Assembly: GCA_963762825.1 (NCBI GenBank)
Contig: CAVXLZ010000001.1
Location: 248,001 to 312,000, forward strand
From: Miltoncostaea sp963762825
Lineage (GTDB): Bacteria; Actinomycetota; Thermoleophilia; Miltoncostaeales; Miltoncostaeaceae
DNA length: 64,000 nt
Direction of reading: 5' to 3'
Both the position numbers and the translations under genes were made by a program. Below, one piece after another: positions 23,542-30,336 of the stretch. How positions within the stretch are numbered: the stretch's first letter is position 1; each line of letters begins with the position of its first letter. The notes below the pieces were generated by a model. The model was not told the origin of the DNA, ran no database searches, and worked only from the letters and a program-made list of their open reading frames with translations.

Positions 23542-24359
23542 GCCGCGCCGCGAGCATCGTCGTGCCATGCCACGACAATCTGCTCTACACGGCACTCTGC
23601 CTCGAGAGCCTCCGCCTGCACACGCCCGAGCCGCACGAGGTGATCGTGGTCAACAACGGGTGCACCGACGGGACCTCCCAATGGTGCGCCGATCGCGGTG
23701 CCCGCGTGGTGCGCTCGCCGGTCAACCTGGGCTTCGCAGGGGGCGTCAACCTCGGCCTCGAGCAGGCCGGCGGAGACGTCGTCGTGCTGCTCAACAACGA
23801 CGCGCTGGCCACGCCCGGCTGGTTGACCGGCCTGATGGGCGCCCTCGGCCGCGAGCCGGGGGTCGGGATCGTCGGCCCGCGGTCCAACTGGGTCTCGGAC
23901 GACCAGATACTCGTCAACGTGACCTACTCCGAGGCGCCGTCGGCCGATCTCGACGACTTCGCCTCGCGGCGCGCGCGCGAGCACGCCGGCAAGGGCTGCG
24001 AGGTGACCCGCGTGAGCGGGCTCTGCATGGCGATCGCGCGATCTGTTGTCGATGCGATCGGCGGCTTCGACACCCGGTTCGAGGTGGGGAACATGGAGGA
24101 CGACGACTACACGCTGCGAGCCCGTCTGGCCGGATTCCGGCTCTGGGTGGCCGACGACGCCTACGTTCACCATTTCGGGCACAAGACCTTCGCGGCTATC
24201 GAAGAGGATTACCACAGCCTCCTCGCCGGCAACGCGATGCGCTACGCGATGAAGTGGGGTCTGCCGGTGGGCGGAGACCCGCGCGGGATCCTGCCCGGCC
24301 GGCCGTTCGACGCCGGGCGCGACCGCATTCCGTTGCGGGCCGCACCCGGCCAGGGGTAG
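23538..24359 (+). CDS. GT2-family glycosyltransferase
   Basis: 273 aa, GTG start overlapping the previous stop. A classical GT2 (rhamnosyltransferase-like) domain: ASIVVPCHDNLLYTALCLES at the start, VVLLNNDALATPGW at about 79-92 with the DxA-type acid, and EVGNMEDDDYTLRARLAG near 182-199 with the catalytic-base ED pair. Ends the operon begun at 20186. Confidence 0.85.
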   Translation: MSRAASIVVPCHDNLLYTALCLESLRLHTPEPHEVIVVNNGCTDGTSQWCADRGARVVRSPVNLGFAGGVNLGLEQAGGDVVVLLNNDALATPGWLTGLMGALGREPGVGIVGPRSNWVSDDQILVNVTYSEAPSADLDDFASRRAREHAGKGCEVTRVSGLCMAIARSVVDAIGGFDTRFEVGNMEDDDYTLRARLAGFRLWVADDAYVHHFGHKTFAAIEEDYHSLLAGNAMRYAMKWGLPVGGDPRGILPGRPFDAGRDRIPLRAAPGQG

Positions 24360-24383
24360 CGCCGGGACACCCCGGCCCCGGGC

Positions 24384-24410
24384 TCAAGGATCGGGCTTCG
24401 CTGCCGATAG
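24384..24410 (+). promoter_or_regulatory. Sigma-28-type promoter of the GT2-TPR gene
   Basis: TCAA (24384-24387), 15 bases, GCCGATAG (24403-24410). Start predicted near 24418. The next bases fall in a perfect hairpin, GGAGGTC-GCA-GACCTCC (24414-24430), followed by GGAAGGA before the ATG at 24444. Confidence 0.72.
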
Positions 24411-24443
24411 GCGGGAGGTCGCAGACCTCCGGGAAGGACCGAG

Positions 24444-26504
24444 ATGGGCCTCACGATCGCGAAACTCTCAGCGCCCAAGGAGCGGACCCCTCAGCGGATC
24501 TCGCTCTGCATGATCATGCGCGACGAGGAGGAGCACCTGGCGCGCTGCCTCGCGAGCGTCCAGGGCGTGGTCGATGAGATCGTGATCGTCAACACCGGCT
24601 CGGTCAACCGCTCGATCGAGATCGCCGAGTCATTCGGCGCGACGATCCTCCACGAGGAGTGGCACGGCGACTTCGCCGCGCCGCGCAACACCGGCATCGA
24701 CGCGGCTACCGGCGAGTGGATCCTGGTGCTCGACGCCGACGAGGAGCTGATCGACGGAGCCCGCCTGCGGGACCTGCTGCACGATGAGGACATCGAGGGC
24801 TACTGCCTACGCGAGGTCAACTTCATCGGCGAGGAGCTGGGCGTCGAGAGCGTGGTCAACTCGGCCTTCCGCCTCTTCCGCAATCGGCCCGCCTATCGCT
24901 ACACCGGCGCGCTGCACGAGCAGATCATGGGCAAGGTCAACCCGGTCGGCGGTGTCTGCACCCGCTTCGTCGGGATCGAGATCCACCACTACGGCTATCT
25001 CGAGCCCACCAACCGGGCCAAGGAGAAGACCGACCGAAACATGACGATCGTGCTCGAGGAGGTCGCGCGCAAGCCGCGTGACTCGTTCACCCTCTTCAAC
25101 GCCGGCGTCGAGTATCAGCGGATCGCCGACTACGAGACCGCGCTCTCATATTTCCGCAAGTCATTCGCCGAGCTCGCGTCGCTCAAGGCCTATTACGCGT
25201 CGCTGCTCCTGCGCAACATCGTCTCGGCGCTGCACTCGCTCGAGCGCTGGGACGAGGCGCTCGGGGTGCTCTCGGATGCGCTCCAGGCGTACCCGGACTT
25301 CACCGACCTCTACTACCTCCAGGGGCAGATCCACACCAGTCGCCGCGAGTACCGCGCCGCCGTCAAGAGCTTCCGCCGGGCGATCGAACTCGGCGACCAT
25401 GGCGGCGAGCGCTACCTCGCGCAGGCCGGAATGGGCTCGTTCTACTCCTGGCACTCGCTCGGCCAGCTCTACGAGATGATGGGCGACGCCCATGAGGCCG
25501 TGCGCTGTCAGCGCAACGCCATCCGCGACGCGAATGGCTTCTATGCCGCCCCGATCGTGCGGCTGACGCGCCTGCTGTTGGAGACCGACTCGCCCACCGA
25601 GGTGCGGGAGTACCTGGGCCGGATCATCGGGACCTCACGCCGCGCCGAGTCGCTGCGAGCGCTGGCTCAGGTACTCCTCGCGGAGGGGCACCCCGAGGAC
25701 GCGCTCGCCGTGCTGAACGAGGCGAGCGAGCTCAGCCCGGACGACGGCGCGATCAGGATGACCAGGGCCGACGTGTTCGTGCGCCTGGGCGACCTCGACG
25801 CGGCCCGCGCGGAGTTCGCCCTGGTGACGCCGGGTACCGCCACTCACGCCCTGGCGCTGGCGAAAGCCGTCCTCGTCGGGATCATCAGTGGAGACGCCGA
25901 GGAGGCGGGTGCGGCGATCTCCGCCCTGCGCCCGCTGGCCGGCGGCCTCTACGCGGTCGCCTACGGCGCCGCCCTCGCTGCCCAGCAGCCGGGCGCGTCG
26001 GCGCCCGAGATCCCGGAGGGCATCGAGCCCTCCGCCGTTCTCGACTGCATCCTCGAGCTGGCGGGGACCCTCCTCGAGCTGGGCCACCTCGAGCCCTTCA
26101 ACAGGCTCGTCCCGCTCGCCTACGGGATCGCTCCCCGGGCAAGCGAGGTCGATCTCCGCCTGGGGTACCTCTTCTACGTCAACGACTTCCCGGACCCGGC
26201 CGCGGAGCGGCTCATGGCCGCGATCGATGCGGGAGAGGGGACGCCGGAGGCCTACTCGGCACTCGGGCAGATCTGCAGGTCGAAGGACCTCGGAGAGGAC
26301 GCCGAGATCTTCCTGCGCGCCGCCCTCGAGAGCGACGAGCAGAACATGTCGCGGTACATGGAGCTCTCGAGCGTCCTCGCCGGGTCCGGTCGCTACGCGG
26401 ATGCCGATGAGGTTCTGCGCGAGGGGCTCGTGATCTACCCGCATTCCAACGTCCTGCGCGAGCTGCGCCAGTCGATGTCGCTGTTGGCGGGCGCTCCGGC
26501 CTGA
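24444..26504 (+). CDS. GT2 glycosyltransferase with TPR domain
   Basis: 686 aa. Residues about 14-230 are a GT2 domain (SLCMIMRDEEEHLARCLASV, then WILVLDADEELIDG with the DAD motif). From about 210 onward are TPR-like helical repeats, clear at FNAGVEYQRIADYETALSYF and LYYLQGQIHTSRREYRAAVK and continuing to the end. TPR-bearing GT2 enzymes often act on protein acceptors, so this is a good candidate for the enzyme that places the first sugar on flagellin; this is inference. Confidence 0.82.
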   Translation: MGLTIAKLSAPKERTPQRISLCMIMRDEEEHLARCLASVQGVVDEIVIVNTGSVNRSIEIAESFGATILHEEWHGDFAAPRNTGIDAATGEWILVLDADEELIDGARLRDLLHDEDIEGYCLREVNFIGEELGVESVVNSAFRLFRNRPAYRYTGALHEQIMGKVNPVGGVCTRFVGIEIHHYGYLEPTNRAKEKTDRNMTIVLEEVARKPRDSFTLFNAGVEYQRIADYETALSYFRKSFAELASLKAYYASLLLRNIVSALHSLERWDEALGVLSDALQAYPDFTDLYYLQGQIHTSRREYRAAVKSFRRAIELGDHGGERYLAQAGMGSFYSWHSLGQLYEMMGDAHEAVRCQRNAIRDANGFYAAPIVRLTRLLLETDSPTEVREYLGRIIGTSRRAESLRALAQVLLAEGHPEDALAVLNEASELSPDDGAIRMTRADVFVRLGDLDAARAEFALVTPGTATHALALAKAVLVGIISGDAEEAGAAISALRPLAGGLYAVAYGAALAAQQPGASAPEIPEGIEPSAVLDCILELAGTLLELGHLEPFNRLVPLAYGIAPRASEVDLRLGYLFYVNDFPDPAAERLMAAIDAGEGTPEAYSALGQICRSKDLGEDAEIFLRAALESDEQNMSRYMELSSVLAGSGRYADADEVLREGLVIYPHSNVLRELRQSMSLLAGAPA

Positions 26505-26530
26505 GGGCGGGCGGGTTCATCCGCCCGCCC
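26505..26530 (+). terminator. Terminator after the GT2-TPR gene
   Basis: GGGCGGGCGG (26505-26514) and CCGCCCGCCC (26521-26530) form a perfect 10-bp stem with a 6-base loop, starting on the base after the stop. Confidence 0.75.
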
Positions 26531-26532
26531 GG

Positions 26533-26575
26533 GTCCGGCCAATTGACCGCGACCGCATGCGTCAATTGACCGGAC
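26533..26575. repeat. 15-bp inverted repeat in a convergent gap
   Basis: GTCCGGCCAATTGAC (26533-26547) faces GTCAATTGACCGGAC (26561-26575) with one mismatch and a 13-base spacer. CAATTGACCG also occurs twice in direct orientation. It lies between two convergent gene ends, so a terminator for the minus-strand gene is likelier than an operator. Confidence 0.6.
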
Positions 26576-26706
26576 GCACGATCCGGGGAGGGATCCGCGC
26601 TCGCCGACTCGACTCACTCCCACACGGAGCCGGGGATCCGATCGCGTCCGACGAGGGCCTGCGATCGGCGGCCGATCGGTTGCGCCCGCGGGGCGCACCC
26701 CCCTGA

Positions 26707-27249
26707 TCATGGTCGGGGAGCGCCCGACCGGGGTGAATCGGAGTCGGCGACGATACGGAACACCGGATATCGGTCGGCGATCGCCTCGAACTCGGAGATG
26801 GGCGCCCGCTGATCCACCGGTACATGAGGACGAGCTCCCGGAGCGACCTGCAGGTAGCGGCGCAGGATCGGGGCACGATCGCGCGATGCGACCTCCTCCA
26901 GGCGCACGCGCTCACGGCGGCCGTGTCGAAGGACGACGCGCCCCTGGGCTGCCCGCACGTTGGCCACCCAGTTCGAGCCCTCACCGAGCATCGACGCGAC
27001 GTACCTCTCACCCTCGTGATCCGCGACCACGACCGGGAACGAGATCAGGCGGCCGCTCCTGCGGCCGCGGACCTCGAGCGCCGCGAGTCGTCTCGGCCAG
27101 ACGCCTGCCGAGGCGGCCATCGCCCATCCCCGGTTGAGTGTGGCGGCAAGGCGATTCGGCCGGCCGTTCCTGTACATGCCGACCTCGGTGAGGCCGGCCC
27201 TGTCGAGCGCTCCGCGCATCCGCCGCCAGGCGCGAACTGGACCGCCCAT
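26707..27249 (-). CDS. F420-dependent nitroreductase-family protein (Ddn-like)
   Basis: 180 aa from the ATG at 27249 (GGGCGAGAG upstream). The frame stays open to 27345, so a longer start is possible. The core matches the deazaflavin-dependent nitroreductase (Ddn, PF04075) family: LEVRGRRSGRLISFPVVV, then GERYVASMLGEGSNWVANVR at about 94-113, with the conserved Gly-rich and Trp segment. Such proteins use reduced F420 to reduce quinones or nitro compounds. F420 use fits Actinomycetota. Not linked to flagella. Confidence 0.75.
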   Translation of the reverse strand: MGGPVRAWRRMRGALDRAGLTEVGMYRNGRPNRLAATLNRGWAMAASAGVWPRRLAALEVRGRRSGRLISFPVVVADHEGERYVASMLGEGSNWVANVRAAQGRVVLRHGRRERVRLEEVASRDRAPILRRYLQVAPGARPHVPVDQRAPISEFEAIADRYPVFRIVADSDSPRSGAPRP

Positions 27250-27610
27250 CTCTCGCCCGCCGCCAAGTGCACGGTTGTCGGCGTCCTCGGATGGGCGGAT
27301 CGATCCCTTCTCGGCCCTCCGCACCTCGGCCCTCCCATTCCTCACGATGAGCCTACGAGCTTCCGCGCGCCTGGTTCATCCGGGAGAACCCGCGGAGTGC
27401 GCGGGTGGAGAGCGATGCCGCGCTCTTCTGCCGGAGCGCCTCGGGGTGGACCACCCTGGCACGTATCGGTGCAAGCCGCGCATGCTCTGACGATCGCCGG
27501 CGGCCTCCGCGATCGGCAGGCGCCAGTGCTCCTCGTTCGCCCTGGGCGCAGCCGTCCGCCCCGTTGCGGAGGGCGTCCGGCGGTTCCTCCCCCCACATCG
27601 ACCGCGCCGC
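27250..27610. other. Gene-poor stretch between the Ddn-like gene and flaG
   Basis: About 360 bases in which I support no gene. Open frames here are Arg/Pro/Ser-rich shadows. There is one 7-bp hairpin, ACCCGCG (27388-27394) with CGCGGGT (27400-27406). No tRNA or known riboswitch pattern was seen. The flaG promoter begins at 27611. Confidence 0.5.
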
Positions 27611-27637
27611 TCAAGATCCGCCGTGGGGTGCCGATAG
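27611..27637 (+). promoter_or_regulatory. Sigma-28-type promoter of flaG-fliD-fliS
   Basis: TCAA (27611-27614), 15 bases, GCCGATAG (27630-27637). Predicted start near 27645, the first G of GACC-CCGGG-GGTC, so this mRNA too would begin with a small hairpin. Confidence 0.75.
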
Positions 27638-27696
27638 AAGGGGTGACCCCGGGGGTCCCTCCCCGGATGATGATTCACCCCGTGAGTGAGGATGAC

Positions 27697-28044
27697 ATGG
27701 ATGTCACCACTTCCGGCCTCCGTGAACTGCCCGAGGTCGGTAAAACCGCCGGGCCTGCCGCCGTCAAGACGACCGTGCCCGCCCCATCTGAGTCGAAGAC
27801 CGAGAAGAAGGCCCCGACGCCCGCGGCCGAAGCTCTCTTCGAGCCGCGGAGCTCGCTCAAGTTCTCGCTCCGGGCCGCCGATGTCAACGCCAAGTTCGAG
27901 ATTCACAAAGCGACCAGTCGGGTGATCATGACGATGTACGACCGAGAGACCGGAGAGGTGCTGCGCGAGTTCCCCTCGCGCCACGTCCTCGACGTGCTCG
28001 GGTCGATCGCCCCGAGTGGCCAGAAGGTGGACACGACCTCATGA
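27697..28044 (+). CDS. flaG: FlaG-family flagellar protein
   Basis: 115 aa from ATG 27697 with GAGG five bases upstream; earlier in-frame starts (27667, 27670, 27682) lack a ribosome site. A Lys/Pro/Ala-rich first half leads to the FlaG domain: FEIHKATSRVIMTMYDRETG at about 68-87 and VLREFPSRHVLDVL, a diagnostic motif. FlaG affects filament length or fliD function in other bacteria. It overlaps fliD by ATGA. Confidence 0.88.
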   Translation: MDVTTSGLRELPEVGKTAGPAAVKTTVPAPSESKTEKKAPTPAAEALFEPRSSLKFSLRAADVNAKFEIHKATSRVIMTMYDRETGEVLREFPSRHVLDVLGSIAPSGQKVDTTS

Positions 28045-29381
28045 GCACGAACGCCACAACGGGGACGGCCGGCCCGGCCATCTCCTTCAGCGGCCTCGGG
28101 AGCGGTATCGACACCGCCTCGATCGTGAACGCGCTGATGCGGATCGAGCGTCTGCCGATCGATCGCATCAACACGCAGAAGACCGAGCTGGGGCGCAAGC
28201 AGGGGGTGGTCCAGGAGATCAACGGCCTGCTCACCAAGCTGCGCGATGCGGCGGGCGACATGTACAAGCTCGGTGCACTGCAGGGCAAGACCGCGACCTC
28301 CGCCGATCCGACGGTGGCGACCGCCAACGTCGGCTCCGCCGCCCCGTCGGGGACCTACAACGTCGTCGTCACCGCCCTGGCCTCGGCCCACACCCTGGCC
28401 ACCGGAGCCGCTCCGCCGCTCGTCCAGGGCGAGACGCTCGACATCACGACCGGGGGTACGACCTCGAGCATCTCGGTCGAAGCCGACGACACGCTCCAGA
28501 CCTTCGCCGACCGCATCAACGGCACCGAGGACATCGGCGTGTCGGCCAGCGTCATCAACGACAAGCTCGTGCTGATCTCCAAGGAGAGCGGCACCGGCGG
28601 CAGCATCACGCTGGGCGGGACTGCCGCGCCGGGCTTCGGCTTCGCGCAGACGCAGCCCGGCCAGGATGCGGCCGCCACGGTCAACGGCCTCGCCGTAACG
28701 AGCTCGGGCAACACCATCGAGGGAGCGATAAACGGCGTCTCGCTGAGCCTCGCGAAGGTGGGATCCACGAGCCTCACCATTGGTGCCGATAGCGGTGCCT
28801 CGGTGACGCAGGCCCAGAAGTTCGTGGAGGCCTACAACGGCCTGATGAGGAACGTCCGGCTCGCCACCAGCTACGACGCCGCCACCAAGAGCGCCGGCAC
28901 GCTGCAGGGCGACCAGTCGATCAGCGCACTCGCCGGCAGCCTGCGGGGCATCGCCGGGAGCGCGGTCAGCGGGATATCCAGCGGATACGACTCACTGGCG
29001 CAGATCGGCATCACCTCGTCGCGCGACGGCACCCTGACGCTCGACCAGGCCAAGTTCACCGCGGCCCTTGCGGCCGACCCGACGGCGGTCCGGGCGGTCT
29101 TCGGGGCAGACGACGGCGTGGAGGGCTCGGGCCCCGCCGACGGCATCGCACGCCAGATCCAGAGCTTCGCCAACACCTACTCGAGCGACATCCTCTCGTC
29201 GCGCCTGACCGGCTTCACGACGTCCCTCGGGCGCATGAACGACCGCATCGCCGGTCTCGAGAACATCATGACGCTACGGGAGCGAACCCTCACGGCGCAG
29301 TTCGCGGCCATGAACAGGCTCGTGGCGCAGTTTCAGGGTCAGGGCGCCGAGCTCACCTCTCGGCTCTCGAGCCTGACCTGA
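28041..29381 (+). CDS. fliD: Flagellar filament cap protein FliD
   Basis: 446 aa. The N-terminus SFSGLGSGIDTASIVNALMR at about 15-34 is diagnostic for FliD (HAP2). The C-terminus is a coiled coil with ERTLTAQFAAMNRLVAQFQG at about 414-433. FliD caps the growing filament and folds flagellin. It overlaps flaG and is followed by fliS, its usual neighbour. Confidence 0.95.
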   Translation: MSTNATTGTAGPAISFSGLGSGIDTASIVNALMRIERLPIDRINTQKTELGRKQGVVQEINGLLTKLRDAAGDMYKLGALQGKTATSADPTVATANVGSAAPSGTYNVVVTALASAHTLATGAAPPLVQGETLDITTGGTTSSISVEADDTLQTFADRINGTEDIGVSASVINDKLVLISKESGTGGSITLGGTAAPGFGFAQTQPGQDAAATVNGLAVTSSGNTIEGAINGVSLSLAKVGSTSLTIGADSGASVTQAQKFVEAYNGLMRNVRLATSYDAATKSAGTLQGDQSISALAGSLRGIAGSAVSGISSGYDSLAQIGITSSRDGTLTLDQAKFTAALAADPTAVRAVFGADDGVEGSGPADGIARQIQSFANTYSSDILSSRLTGFTTSLGRMNDRIAGLENIMTLRERTLTAQFAAMNRLVAQFQGQGAELTSRLSSLT

Positions 29382-29442
29382 CAGTCCCCGGGTTCGCCCG
29401 GATCATGATCACCGACCGACACGACCGGCACCCAGGGAGGGC

Positions 29443-29865
29443 ATGCACTTGCTGACGGAGCTGCGCCAGTACACGAATCACTCCGCACAGACGGCCACGC
29501 CGGGTCAGTTGGTGGTCATGCTCTACGACGGCTTCCTACGGTTCGCGGCCCAGGGTCGCGCGGCCATGGAGCGCGGCGATCTCGGCGAGGCCGGACAGCG
29601 CCTCACGCGCGCCCAGGACATCGTGACCGAGCTGCATCTGTCGCTCGACATGAGCCACGGCGTCATTCCGCAGAACCTCGCCGCCGTCTACCTCTACGTC
29701 GGCGAGTGCCTCACCAACGCACGGCTGACCCGCGATGTCGGGCACATCACCGAGGCGATGACACGCATGGCGGATCTCCGCTCGGCCTGGGCGCAGATCG
29801 CCTCCGTGCCGAGGCCTGCCCACACCGGCAGCGTCCCCGTGCGCGGAGTGAACCTTGCTGGATGA
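29443..29865 (+). CDS. fliS: Flagellin export chaperone FliS (copy 1)
   Basis: 140 aa. The FliS family is clear: TPGQLVVMLYDGFLRFAAQG at about 19-38, then an all-helical body with LSLDMSHGVIPQNLAAVYLY. FliS binds the C-terminus of flagellin before export. Copy 2 is at 33195. Overlaps the next gene by 11 bases. Confidence 0.92.
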   Translation: MHLLTELRQYTNHSAQTATPGQLVVMLYDGFLRFAAQGRAAMERGDLGEAGQRLTRAQDIVTELHLSLDMSHGVIPQNLAAVYLYVGECLTNARLTRDVGHITEAMTRMADLRSAWAQIASVPRPAHTGSVPVRGVNLAG

Positions 29866-30199
29866 TCTCCGTCGCCTGCGCCAGCTCCAGGTCGAGCAGG
29901 CGCAGGCGCTGTCGGAGGCCGATCTGGATCGGTTGGCCGAGCTCGGCCACGAGCGCGGCGTGATCCAGGCGCGGATCGTCCCGAGTGACGCCCCTCCCCT
30001 CGGCTCGGCCGATCTGGCTGAGGCCCGGGCGCTGGCAGAGGTGCTGCGCCGCGGCCAGGAGGAGCTCATCGAGGCGGCGTCCGCCGCCCGCGACTCCCTG
30101 CGCGCCGAGATCGGGGGCCTGGGCGTCGGGCGCAGTGCCCTCGCCGGGTACCGCCCGCCCGTGGCGGGTCACTCGCTCTACCTCGACCGCTCCCGGTAG
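29855..30199 (+). CDS. FliT-like small helical flagellar protein
   Basis: 114 aa, TTG start within the end of fliS. The sequence is helical: LRRLRQLQVEQAQALSEADL at about 5-24, then a second long helix with EVLRRGQEELIEAASAARDS. Size, composition and position after fliD-fliS fit FliT, the FliD chaperone, but sequence similarity in this family is low and FlgN-like is an equal description. Confidence 0.55.
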   Translation: MLDDLRRLRQLQVEQAQALSEADLDRLAELGHERGVIQARIVPSDAPPLGSADLAEARALAEVLRRGQEELIEAASAARDSLRAEIGGLGVGRSALAGYRPPVAGHSLYLDRSR

Positions 30200-30230
30200 C
30201 CCGGGCCCTCGGGGTCGCCGGGGTCCGGGC

Positions 30231-30258
30231 TGGACCCGTCCGTGCCCTCGCCTATGCT
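30231..30258 (+). promoter_or_regulatory. Possible housekeeping promoter of glgP
   Basis: TGGACC (30231-30236), 16 bases, TATGCT (30253-30258): four of six matches to a -35 and a fair -10. No sigma-28 site lies before glgP, so it may be expressed apart from the flagellar genes. Confidence 0.35.
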
Positions 30259-30336
30259 TGGCGTTCCCGGGAGTTGCCGGCGAGCCATCGGGCCGTCGAG
30301 CACCCAGTCGGCTGCCCGACCCAGGAGAGAGCGCGC

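Noticed and set aside
21142..23595. An 817-codon minus-strand frame
   Set aside because: Antisense to the tandem glycosyltransferase; composition is shadow-like.
27250..27610. A c-di-GMP riboswitch or other structured RNA before flaG
   Set aside because: Only one simple hairpin seen and no conserved riboswitch core.
26824..27696. Long frame upstream of and in frame with flaG
   Set aside because: Crosses the antisense Ddn-like gene and the flaG promoter. FlaG homology begins only in the last 115 codons.
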